NCBI GenBank assembly: GCA_950295325.1
Contig: OX485804.1
Location: 24,428,001 to 24,492,000, forward strand
Direction: 5' to 3'
From: Polytrichum commune
Lineage: Eukaryota; Streptophyta; Polytrichopsida; Polytrichales; Polytrichaceae
DNA: 64,000 bases
The position numbers and the translations under genes are program-made. The notes under the pieces were generated by a model. It did no database searches and was not told the DNA's origin. It was given only the letters and a program-made list of their open reading frames with translations. This document shows positions 47,869-59,072 of this stretch, in pieces. Every line of letters starts with the position of its first letter. The stretch's first letter is position 1.

Positions 47869-48253
47869 GACTAGAAGCGTACTAGTGGGACGGACTCCCT
47901 AAATGGGCTTAGGTGTAGAACATATTTAAGTGCTTACTTTCTATGCTATTCCAAGTTACTCAAGACATTGATGGTATTTCCATTATAATTGTATTTCAAT
48001 CCCAATTAATTCATTCAACTTCCATTCATTCTTCGCATCTTCCCTTCCATTCATAACGAGTTGTCATTTCATACGCAACTATTTTCATGTATGCCTCACA
48101 TTTTGTTCACTTCCATGCCTTTATGTATAATAATAGTAGCATACCATTATACATATGGGATTTTTAGTCCTCATTACTGGTCCAATTTTGAAATGTGCAT
48201 CCTTATATAGTCTCATAATCAACAAAAAGTCTCCAAATACCGAATATAGTGTT
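47869..48253 (+). other. E1 right subterminal DNA and terminal repeat
   Basis: Non-coding and closely similar to 13,189-13,587. It ends CCGAATATAGTGTT at 48253, where similarity to E2 stops. The last 30 bp are the right terminal inverted repeat. Confidence 0.82.
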
Positions 48254-48257
48254 ATGG

Positions 48258-50130
48258 TCCAACTTTAGTAAATATGTTTTGGAAAAGAGGTCTTCCAATC
48301 CAGAGTCGTAGATGAATATGTATAGATAAAAATAAAATAAAATAACATCAATATTTTTGTACATTGACGTGAAAGGAAGCCCATTCATCCTTACCTTATT
48401 TTATAAAGCTTCAAGGTAGGGTCAGTACCTTCTTTTTAGAGGCTAGACTTTCTTACATAATATATAGTGGGGATTATCACCCTAAGGTGGGTCAACGGGG
48501 GCATGTTTGTTGTTGAGTTTCTCTTATTTAGGATTAGATAAGGGGGAGGGGAGGGGTATTTTTATGGATATTTGATGTATGTGTTTCATGAGTTTTTTTA
48601 TTTCTTATGGAGGTTTGTTGAGGTTTGAAGTGTTTGCATTAATGGTTTGTGGACAGTCCCTCTTATGCCGGCCATGATAGTGATAAGGGGATTGACTTTC
48701 CAACCTTTCGTTCTAATGGTTTGGATGAGTGGGTGATATTTGTTGACTTTCTCAAAAATTACGGCAAAAGGAAATATGTCTTGACAATATGTAGATTTGA
48801 TGAATTGTAATGTATTTGGTGGGGAGGATGAGTGTCGTTAGGGACTCCTAATACTCATAGGATGTCATGTCAAAGGCAAATCATGCAAGTATATGTTGCT
48901 AATATGTAAACATGTATATATAGAGAGAGGTAGTATTTCTAAATACAAGTGTGTGAGTGTACAAAAGTATCAATATAGGTATAATTGAACACAAGAACTC
49001 AGGAAAAATTTCATGCCGCATACAATCATAGATAAATCAATCCTCTCATACTTTACTCCTCTATGCCAAAAGGTTTCGGCATAGGAAACATTCTACAACA
49101 TGGGAATATTGTAATCCCATACAGTAAGAGTAATAAGGGGGTAATAGGCTAGAGCTTACTAGACTAGACAAGACTACACTCTTGCCTCCCTCCTGCATGA
49201 ATGCAACGGCGTGCACAGTGAAGCCATAGAGATATAGTACATGGGCAAGGGAGAGGGGACACTAATCATGACTAGAAGTGATGATCAGTATACCACTAAA
49301 CAAGTATTTGAGGCTAATGTTACAGGTGAGCTTCTATAAGCATGTTCCCGTAGTGACCTAGAGAGAAGGGATGACGTGGAAATCTAGTTGGCATTGTCAA
49401 GTTAGCAGGAGTGTATCCTGGAAGCTTAGGGTGGTTTTTAAAAACCATCCAATACGTACTAATTAGCATTCGCTGGAAACATCAAACTATCTCTTAATAC
49501 CTTTGGATAATATGGTATTCAGTCAGCAGCTGCATGCCATCTCTGTTAGTAAACTATGTCATGCCTCTCTGGCCGGTTTGTGCTAGGCGCTCCAAATTTG
49601 CAATGCTCAGCTAGTACCTGTATGTCAAATTATAATCACTTCATACCAGCCAACACCAAACAAGGATTAGGAGCTCCATATATGGTTAAGTCTTGTTCTT
49701 TATGAGGACAGTAATACTACTCATTACCAAGATTTCTAGCGTGCCTTTAGATTACCTTAAAGCCATTGAAAAGAAATTGAAGCATATTATTATACCTTAG
49801 TTCACATGAACCTGCAAAGATGGTGAAATACAGAATTCAGGAAGCAATATCAAAAGTTACTAGCAGATAAGTGTACTTTTCAAACACGTCTCTATGGCCA
49901 TTGACAGGCCGAATCTGCCACATAGTTAGAATTCATTGGGTCGTGTTCAATAAATACAAATTTTGAGGTAACGTGATGAGAGAAACAGGACCTATCTCCT
50001 CATTACCAATTTCCATATATACATTTCTAGCATGCCTATAGATCCACCTCGAAGCTACTGAAAGGAAATTGAAGCATAGTACTTGTACATAGTTCACATG
50101 CACACTGAAGATGGTGAAATCCAGAATGAT
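48258..50130. other. Intergenic DNA right of E1, no gene recognised
   Basis: AT-rich without substantial ORFs. Two related segments at 49,680-49,800 and 49,990-50,110 share words such as TTTCTAGC.TGCCT..AGAT and AAAG.AATTGAAGCATA, an old local duplication about 310 bp apart. Confidence 0.55.
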
Positions 50131-50726
50131 TCAGGTGGCAGGATCAACGATATTCGCAGAAAACAAATTTGTGAAGTCACAACCTTCACCCAACAGCAGT
50201 TGATGGACCGAAATCTCTGACACCTCAGTTACAATTCGGCAAACTTCTGCTGTCGGGTTGATTGTTGCGATACACAAAAGATTTTCTCGTAATTTGATGA
50301 GTCGAGAAACAAAACAGAGTGTAACATAGACACAACCATGGCCATGATCCATTGCTGCTGCTGCAATGGAAGCAAACATAGTTGCGTCTCCCAATCAATA
50401 AATGTATTGAAACCGTACTCCTGGTCACCTCTAGCAGGCTGACCACCAACCCAAACGACACACACGCCTACCACGTGGAGTCCCTTGGGAACGGTGGTCA
50501 GAACTGCAAGAAATGAGCAGGAAAATACAGGTCAGGTTCTTCACCAGCTCCACGCATCCCCCATGCAACACTGGCTGAAGCTGCAGTACTACCGTTTCAA
50601 AGATGGCCTCTCAGGCGCTAACATGTGCACTCACGTTATGTTTAGCATCTGTAGCGCTTTACCAGACAGTCTACGTTCAAGCCCAACCCAGAAGGAGGCG
50701 CTGGGCAGAAGATGATCTAGGTCCAT
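50131..50726 (-). CDS. Putative minus-strand host gene fragment, unrecognised
   Basis: A plausible first exon (50726-50635) reads MDLDHLLPSASFWVGLERRL and continues to a gtgagt donor. A second block after a TTGCAG acceptor at 50503 reads TTVPKGLHVVGVCVVWVGGQ, and a third frame (to 50131) contains TAEVCRIVTEVSEISVHQLL. The splice phases between these blocks do not join cleanly in my reading, so the model is incomplete or the gene is broken. I do not recognise the family. Confidence 0.3.
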
Positions 50727-50760
50727 GGCAGGCTGGCTGATTGAATGGGCTCTCTAGTTT

Positions 50761-52878
50761 TGGGGGGCTTATTTATGAGCAGCAACCAAGATGCCTTTTG
50801 GGTGGGAAAAGGGTTCCCTAACAATGAACGGGGAGAACCGGATGCTAGTTACAGATGAATTGGTTGAGTTTGAGAAATAGCCAGTTGAAGCTCGATCCTT
50901 CAGGAAGATTACTGGTCATTTTAGAGGAATTTAGAGAATACAACTCAAAACAATTTACTAAAGCAAAAGAAATAGATGTCAACATGTAACCGGTTGGACT
51001 TGGAAACACTAAGATCTCAACCAGTTGTGCCCAAAAATCTCCCCAGGCACGGTTTCCTATACTGAGGGTTTACTCCAGCACTTTTGGAAAATTTTCAAGC
51101 TTCTCTATACTCAATCTAGTTGGAGGTATGTTCCCAGTGATTAATGATCTTGATCACATTGGAAGGTAATAATTACCATTGAGTGACACAGTGAGCTCTC
51201 GAGTCACCTGAAAACAACACTTTGGAATTTTCGTATACATGATCAGATTTGCTGGAAATGATTTTTCAATATAAAGGTTGAGTATTTGTTATTCTCCTGG
51301 GTGTAGATGGGTTTAGTGGTTTTTTTCTCACCACCAACTCAGATTTTTACAAAAATTAGGTAAGAGCGTAGAAATACATAAACATATAGTTTGCAGCACC
51401 ATACAATAAATAAATAAATAAATAATCACACCATTAATTTGTTTAAAAAAACTGCTTTAAAATCACAAAAAACTACCGCAACATGATCACATACCTCATC
51501 CCAAGAATAATTGCAAATTTTTGGGTCAACCATCGCAAGAAATTTTGTAAACTCCTCACTAAAGATGGATTTGATATCCTTATTTGCACCTTTGTTTATT
51601 GCTTCTCAAACTCCTTTGAAGAACTTGTCATCAAACAAGAGAAGAAGTCGTGTCCATAATAACCACCTGCAACTGGCTATTGCGATGCGGTGGGTGCAGT
51701 TATTGCCCTATGTAACCAAATGCGGAGGTTAACCGTCATGGGATCCAAGCTGGCATTATTCAATGTCAATTGCCCTTCATTGCATCTGTGTGGGATGTGA
51801 CGTGGTGAACATTACCAAAGGGCAACATGGTTTAGAAGTGCCCAATGCAAAAAAAAAATTGTCCCCATAGGTGGAAGTTGTTGTTGTTGCATAAAATAAG
51901 AACCAAAGTCCAATGTGGCGGTCTTTTTCCATCTTGCGGTGGTGGGCAACCCAACCACCATCACAGATGTAGTTGATGTGTGATGGCAATATGATTATTG
52001 TACCTTATTTTGGGTGACATGTCTATGCCCATCTCCAGAACGGAGCTCAAGCTTATACATTCACATGTTCAAAGCAACTTTGGCAATGTCCAACATCCAC
52101 AACATGCCCACTTATGGAGGTTACTAGTAGATGTATGTAAGGATGGTTGCCACCCTTCTTCACCACCTCAATTTTGTAATGTTGTGGTATGTGGCTGCCA
52201 ACATGCCTATTTCCTAGTGCTCTTGAAGCATATACAATGTTGTGGTTCATGATTACCATTTACATTGAAGTTAGTTAATGCCAACTGTTCACATTCATTG
52301 ACAATATCAATGTACAAATTGCTTGCGACATCTTTCTCTGCTACAATAATTTGGTGTGTTCAAGCGCAAACATGTTACAAGGCATAACTACATTACGTAC
52401 TCATTTAACACACGTTGCATGTTTATCATCGCCCATGGCCACATTCCCCAACATGTACTCTAGTTGCATTACACACAACAAAGTGTTGATCGCAGAAAAA
52501 TCAACACTTGTTATTTTTGTTACACTATTTTGGAGGCACGACATAACCACAAATATGGAATCTTTTTATCATTTTATGTCAAATTTCCAACCAATCTCTA
52601 AGGCTTTTACACAAAATATGCAGCTGCTATAATTTTATTTTTATTATTTTTTTGTGTGTACACTTACATTGAGGGCCCCAACTCCACCATTACACTTAAT
52701 ACCTTCACTTTGAATCTGATGCGTATGATGGACATCCATATTTATTGTCATTTTTGATGTTCCTATGCTTTGCATCATTTCTACATTGCTAAGGATTGTG
52801 TCTTCCTCTATACAACCATGTTCCTCCCTACTCCAAAAAATAAAATAAATAATTTAAAGAAAATTTGTAGAAACAAAC
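50761..52878. other. Intergenic DNA with faint coding relics
   Basis: Fragmentary frames (51,511-51,732 plus; 51,989-51,777 and 52,259-52,053 minus) have no recognised family. The sequence resembles a heavily decayed element later split by the LTR at 52,884. An (AAAT)n run is at 51,408-51,424. Confidence 0.4.
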
Positions 52879-52883
52879 AATGG

Positions 52884-54279
52884 TGTCAGCCCTAAACCCC
52901 CACCCTTGCGTTGTAGTCCGAGTGGGAGCTCGAGGTCAACATGTAATTGTGTACTTCAGTATGGGCACCAACACTTTCTTTATTCTTTCAATGTGCAAGG
53001 TTGAAGCATTGAGAAATGCTCCGTGATTTCACAATCATTGCAACTTTAACTTAATCAAACATTCCTAACTTCTATCTGAACTAATTTCCTATCACTAACC
53101 TATACTATGTGCCCACAGCATATAAGCAACTTCTTAGGAACTAATCACTGCCACCCTTCAGCCCATTCAACCCAGTGTTCAACCCACATTCCCGAACTGA
53201 ACCAGCCCTTCACCCCTGATATGAACCCTCTGGCTCCCTAGTTGGTCAGCTGTCCTGGACCGTCGCCCTGCCCTCTCACCGGCCAGCCCAGCTCGGCTCC
53301 TTCCACAGCCTTTGTTGAGGGTCGAAGATTCCAGGGGCTTTACCCCCTCAATTTTAAATCTACCACCCTGCAGCCGTGGACAGCCACAGTGCAGCTCTGC
53401 AGCTGGGCCGAGAGATATCGGTCTCGAAATTGGGTTGGGTCAGCAGCATGCCTGTCTTCGATGCCACTTCCTGCTAGTGAATTTAATCGCACTGCCTTCG
53501 TAATTCCAGAAAACTAAAACACTCCTCAACAGAGCTACATTCCCGGATTGAGGGTGAAATTTCCTCAACTCGGCGAGGGGGTAGATGTTGGTTGATCCAG
53601 CTCCACATCTGAGTGATTCCTTGTGGGTGAGGAATGCATCCTCCGGTTGTCTCTTGCGCTCTATGCTAGCACTGCCAATGTTGTGGGAGCTTCAAAGCTC
53701 ACGGCCTTGCTCGTGGTTGCTTCCCCCCTCCCCTGATCAAATTTCAGCCTTGTGGAATCCCTCATGACTCTGTGCTTGACAGCACCCCCTCGTCCGCAGT
53801 CACATTGTGCCTCCTTCCCCTCCGCCTACCTTATGTTTGCCCTCGCTGCAATCCCTCCGCGTTGGGTTTCGGCCACCACTCTCACAGCCGTCCTCGTTGT
53901 TCCTCCTTCCCCCCAGAGAGCAACTGCCTCTCCCGACCTCAGCGTTCCAGGGACCTGCCCCTTTCATCCGAGAACCAAGCAGCCTAATCCTCTTTTGAGA
54001 GGAGGACCCCCCTTAAAACAAACACTGCTCTATCCTTCCATGACCAATAATTCCAAGGCTAACGGCAGCCTAACCCCTCAATCACTAATTCCCAATTCCC
54101 AAATCTTTCCACACTTCAAACACAAAAATAACTCCTACCTAGCCTTTTCTCTTAACTCAAATCCCAATTCGAGAATATCACTCTTTTTAAATTTTGTTTT
54201 ATTCCCTGCAAACACAAGGACTAAGGTTTTAATAAACTTTTAGATTAAAAACACATGTGGGCACCATATTGGGCTCACA
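52884..54279 (+). mobile_element. Solo LTR, 1396 bp, TSD AATGG
   Basis: Starts TGTCAGCCC and ends GGGCTCACA (a terminal TGT-AGCCC inverted repeat). AATGG flanks both sides (52879-52883, 54280-54284). The same termini occur on the minus-strand LTR at 24,477-26,224, so both belong to one family. ORFs in its GC-rich centre (53,242-54,243) are not proteins. Confidence 0.82.
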
Positions 54280-54284
54280 AATGG

Positions 54285-56458
54285 AGTCCCCTCCATATGC
54301 ATTTATTGACTGCAATCGCATCCATTGTTGCTAACACAATATTGCCCAATACATTTCTACATAAGTATGCCCTAGTATGTTCTCTACATGACCACCATTG
54401 CGCCTTTGGCCACATCGCAATTGAGTTTTCAATTCCACTAAGGTTACATGGCTTTCAAAATGCACACAACCAACCTCCTCTTTGGCGGGTGTTTCTTCAA
54501 CATATACCCATAACAAAATAACCGCTCTCTACGTTGCCCCCTGTTGCACTCCATGTACCATCCTATACACATCATTGGCCAGACCATTCCAATTCTCATG
54601 ACATCCGCATATTATCCCCCACATTCTTCCTCCACAACATATACATAATGGCTCATTTTCGTGTACACGTGCAAGGCTCAAGTCCTCAAAGGTCCATTCA
54701 CCATTGCCACATTATCTACAATGAGCATATGGAATCATGGCAACTACGTAATTTTGGCGACAACAAGCAACCCAAAATGCACTCCTTGCTAAAGATGTCA
54801 TAGGGAATCACATATTGCCTTGCACCTCCATACCTTGCATGTTCAATAAAACCATGTTGTTGCCACATGTTATGTGCATTTTTATAACCTTCCTCTTTCA
54901 CATCTTTCAGTGTTATGCATAGGCTCATTCCAATAGTGGTGGACTTCCAAAGATGTAACCATAACTTGCTGCATGCTCTAAGACTTTGAAGTTCAATGAG
55001 ATCTTGGGGGGGTCACTAGCGAAAATTATAGAAACAACGTGCGATAAAAAATAAGGTCTAATATATTCAATGTAGATATATTTTGCAAAAATGTACATAT
55101 AATATAGGGGTTTAAAAATAAGTGTAACATGTATACATGTAAAATACCATCACATACAATGCCCTCTTTTATCTAGTCAGTTGACGTAAAATAGCGTGGA
55201 AACAATTCCTAGGGGTAGCGGGTCTAGGGTAGGGTCTGTGCTAGTGGATGAAAAGAGGTAAATTTTTGTTGAAAAAACTTGGATGGATGACTTTGTAGGC
55301 TTGCTGGCTTGAACGTTATTGAGTCGACATATCTAATGTGGAGTTAATATTCTCTGCCTACGTGTCAAGAGGGAAAATTTCAGCATGTTGTTTAAATTGC
55401 AATCTACTTTCCAATTTTCTTTGGCATTATAAGCGAAATAGGGTATTTTTGAATGATTTCCCCTAAAAATATAATTTTTGATAGGGTGTTTTAAAATACA
55501 AGCATTTATCTTTATTTTAAGAAATACCATACCTTATAATCTTTTGTGCAAGCCCCCCGATAAATAAGTCATGAGCGCACGTGTATGCAAAATATAAGAG
55601 GGAGTGACCCCCCTAAGAGTGAGATTCGCATACAATAAACTCACTTTCATATTTATGTTGTTAATTTGGCAATCCATCTACAAGGCTAGCCATGTAGGGG
55701 CATCACTCACAACGGCATCACTCACAATCCAATAGTCCTCCTTGGCCTAGTGTAGGGGCCTTCTCTCCAAGCAATCGTGAAATTAGGGGCTTGCGTGAAA
55801 TTGGGAGACCTAGATTTTTTCCTCAAAGAACAAATATTGAATGTGGTGCTAAGTAGAAATGTTCTTCCATACAATGTGGACAAGTGTTTCAAAACAATGA
55901 CAATCACGTGGGCTAGCATAGCCTCCTATTGCATCTAGAAATGGACGGCATCCGCGGCTATATGCTACTTGGCCAACGAGTTGTTCCCCGCAATTTGCAT
56001 ACCCCTACCCATTTGCTTGAATTTGCAAACATCATGACGTAGTGTAGGACTTTTAAAACTTTCAAGCTGGTACAACACTTCTTGCATCTCACTGTCAAAT
56101 ATAAGCAATGGTTTCACTCCATCTTAGTCAATGAGTTGGTCCCCTAAGAACTCAATGCTTGCAGACATAGCAATTGATGACAGTAATGCTTTGGGCATTC
56201 TCCCAACATCGTCATGCAAAAGTTAATTCCGCAGCACGCGTGACTCTACAATCACCTCGGGCCACAGGGTGATTGTGAGTCTCAATATGTATACAAGTTT
56301 GCGACGTGGAAGTGACATTTGTTACCCAATACATCATAGTAGAACAAATTGCAAGACAAGTAGGTAGAACTTTGCAAATCTTGTAAACAATAGTAGAATA
56401 AAGATGAGGGGCATGTCCAAGAAAATGTTTCTAGCGTGACCATCCCAAAGTTTTTTAT
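54285..56458. other. Decayed repeat DNA, no intact gene
   Basis: Short frames on the minus strand (54928-54716, 54516-54331, 55919-55722) are broken by many stops. The words GGCATCACTCACAA are tandemly repeated near 55,700. This is likely a remnant of the same old element as 56,459-56,711. Confidence 0.4.
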
Positions 56459-56711
56459 TCATTGAATCGTGACGTCCCTATCAAAGAAAGGAATCACAGT
56501 TGGAATTATTGCAACATAGATGGCCAATACAACGAGCATCACGAAAACTGAAATGGAATTCATTTTGAATATTGCGTGTATTGAACTGACACCATGTATG
56601 TCCGTCGAAGTGCTTATCCATACCATACAAAGTCTGAGCATGTCCCACTTTGATGTCTATAGGGGTAGGAAGAAACCCAAAAATATGATTGCCATTATAT
56701 TCAGCAAACAA
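56459..56711 (-). pseudogene. Relic of a transposon ORF with a Cys/His zinc-binding-type segment
   Basis: The minus frame contains DKHFDGHTWCQFNTRNIQNE and CIGHLCCNNSNC, spaced like a C-H-C-C zinc-binding module found in some plant transposon proteins. The frame is short and ends at a stop, with frame changes downstream. Assignment to a superfamily is not possible. Confidence 0.4.
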
Positions 56712-57349
56712 GTATCAAAGAAGGGAATATTCGAATTGATCAAAATTGAGCTTACTAAGCTCACTTTTAGCTCTTTTTCTAAATTGTAATTTACAAATGC
56801 AATCAACTTTGCTAAAATTTAACTTGGACAACGGGGTGAAGTGAAGCTTTTGACTAAATGTTTTTGGAGCAGACAGAGATTGCGCAACTGGAAATGTAGG
56901 AACATTTTGTTGGCCCCTAGACATGGATGTGATATCACCTAGGACAGACATTGTCTTTGAGTTATCCCAATGAATAAGTTTACATTCAAGAACTTGAATA
57001 TCATCTACAATGCAAACTACTGTGACAAATTTCAAACGTACAACACTTGTCAGTTCAAGAGGGTCCGACATATTTCCCAATATACAATAATTAGAATGAT
57101 GTAACACCTACATTTATTTTTCTCTATCTATGGAAGGTTGAACTGCAATTGTACAAGACAATTCTCCGGAATCATCAAAGATTTCCTCTTCTAGGAAAAG
57201 AAAGTTTGGTTTAAAACTAAATTCCAAAGACAACATATGGACTTGCATCACACTACGAACGACCCTTGTAACACCCAATTCATACGAACGACCCTTGTAA
57301 CGCCCAATTCATCGAATTCACATATTGTCATGGCATATTCCCTGATCAA

Positions 57350-57612
57350 GCCCTCACACATAAACACATTAAATATGACCCACTAATCAACACCATACAA
57401 AATGATGGATGGAAAACCAACCCCGTTATTACCATTACAGCCGGAGTAAGAGGCACCATACACGAACATTCCAGTAGCAAACTTACCAACCTTAAAATCC
57501 CAAAACAAGCTATCAAAACCCTCATGAAAAATATCCACCAAAATGCCATCAAATACATCACATATCTTATCCTAAACAAAAGGAAATTGGGAAAACAAAC
57601 AAACACATGTCC
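57350..57612 (+). pseudogene. Relic resembling the C-terminus of a reverse-transcriptase-type (LINE) ORF
   Basis: The plus frame reads KYDPLINTIQNDGWKTNPVI, ITAGVRGTIHEHSS, IPKQAIKTLMKNIHQNAIKY and ends ILNKRKLGKQTN. This pattern recalls the tail of non-LTR retrotransposon ORF2 proteins, judged from memory only. No upstream reverse transcriptase is present. Confidence 0.4.
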
Positions 57613-57619
57613 CCCCTCC

Positions 57620-58464
57620 TTAAGGGAATGAAATAATTTTTGGCCCAACAAACGAGCCCACCTCGCAAGAGGCATCACACTATAGTTACATCATAGAAGA
57701 CCGTTATCAACAATAGGCTAACAAGCTCTCAGTCACGCCGGTACTTGGCTACGGGCGTTATTTTTATTTAATTTATTTTATGACACTTGGTGTTGCATGG
57801 GAAGTCACATAGTCCACTCTCATTAACATGACACACCAAATTTAATGCCGCATTGGATTAGTTCTTTAGTTTCTTCAAGTTAAAAGGCATCCAACACAAA
57901 GATTGATGACAAGATCAATGAAGGTAGAGCCTCAGAAAAATAATGTTGGGGATAATTGGAGAGAGTTAGCACTGCTTATGGAGTGGCACAAAAGTTAACC
58001 ACCTTGGAGACTAAAGCCATGGTTTAAGAGTTGCTCTAATCAAAGTTTGAGAAATAGGGATGTAGAATTTGTAATTATGGACCTTACATTTCACTACTAG
58101 AAACCATTCTTATCTAGAAGACTCTAGGTTGTAGAATGTAAGATGATCTTTTTTGTAAAAATAGTGATATGTCATTCCTATCTGTCCATGTCAAGTGACA
58201 AGTGATTTCTTTTATTTTTTCTTTCTTGTGATAGTTGAATTTTTGGAATGGTCTTTCAAATGATGGGTCAAGTTTTTGAAATCTTGATTTTTTTTAAAGA
58301 TTAATTTTTTAATTTTTTAAAACTAATTCATTTATTCTGGTTTTGGCTTGGGATAGGTGCATAACTTATTCCAACCCAGTTGCCAACAACTCAATCTGAA
58401 TCTACACTAGCTACAACATTTCATGGTTATACTTTTGAGGTCCACATGAACGGACGTACGTTGC
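57620..58464. other. Intergenic DNA, no gene recognised
   Basis: Includes CACTACTAGAAACC at about 58,095, which looks like a CACTA-type or hAT-type terminus but has no partner in the window. Confidence 0.5.
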
Positions 58465-58468
58465 TTAA

Positions 58469-59068
58469 CCCCTAAAGGACCGTAAGGCCCCCAGGGGGCT
58501 TTTGATTGTAGAAAAGTGCAAATTGGATGAGATTGTTCCAAAGAAGCCCAAATTTGCGGGGAGAGGACCCTAGCTGTTTTTGCGAGATGGATCCAATGGT
58601 CTTTTCCGATCAGAAAATGATGAAGGATTGGATTTTTGGCGAATTCTTTGAGTGAACAAAAATTTCAGTTTTTGGGCCCAATCTCATTGCTTGGAGACTT
58701 CAGAGTCCCATATTTTTTTTTCCACACCTCAGAATTTGACGAAAAAAATTCCACATGAGGGTCATAATGTTCTTTACATGTGGTAAAAATTTCAGATGTT
58801 TTGGAGCACTTCTAAGCAATCTGATTCCAGCATAAGTACGAAGTACCCCCTGCCCGAACAATTTCCATCAATCTTCTCAACGGTGGCAATTTCTCAGAAA
58901 TTGTGCGATCTTGTCGATCTTTTTTTCATAAACAAGCTATGTAAGTCTTCTTTAGTTTCAACGGTGCCGATCGTGAAAATTACCCCACACTAACAAGAAA
59001 TTGAGCTTGCTACAAGAGCTAATCAAGAAAACATGACCTAAGCTAAAACACCCCCGGTCCTTTAGGGG
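58469..59068. mobile_element. 600-bp MITE with TTAA target duplication (piggyBac/Kolobok-like)
   Basis: Starts CCCCTAAAGGACCG and ends CGGTCCTTTAGGGG, with TTAA on both sides (58465-58468, 59069-59072). TTAA targeting is typical of piggyBac and Kolobok superfamilies, and a CCC start is common for piggyBac. No transposase is encoded; the interior has no ORF above about 65 codons. Confidence 0.8.
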
Positions 59069-59072
59069 TTAA

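Larger units (their letters stand above)
28799..48253. mobile_element. E1: 19.5-kb composite DNA transposon with DUF7869-type gene, ParB/FCP1-like chimera and palindromic sites
   Basis: Left end AACACTATATTCGTTAATTG (28799) and right end, read inward, AACACTATATTCGGTATTTG match over about 29 bp with few differences. The right end of E2 (13587) matches the left end even better. ATGG flanks both sides (28795-28798, 48254-48257); 5 bp, TATGG, is possible if the end is shifted by one base. Contents are a minus-strand DUF7869-type gene, a palindrome-rich intergenic region, and a plus-strand chimeric gene reaching almost to the right end. Two solo LTRs (999 and 2189 bp) inserted later; without them the element is about 16.3 kb. 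I cannot name a superfamily for these termini. Confidence 0.8.

Noticed and set aside
28799-48253. E1 as a CACTA element, because CACTA occurs two bases inside its end
   Set aside because: Cutting at CACTA leaves no 3-bp duplication, whereas AACACTA gives a matching ATGG, and E2 shares the final TT. The transposase is also not TNP2-like.
53242-54243. Proline/serine-rich ORFs in the GC-rich part of the LTR
   Set aside because: They overlap in several frames and lie wholly within a defined solo LTR.
57250-57315. ACGAACGACC repeats as further copies of the E1 dyad
   Set aside because: They are two direct copies of a roughly 33-bp unit lacking the CGTTCGT arm, so they are not palindromic.
58094-58108. 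CACTACTAGAAACC as a CACTA terminus
   Set aside because: No opposite terminus, target duplication or CACTA gene is present nearby.
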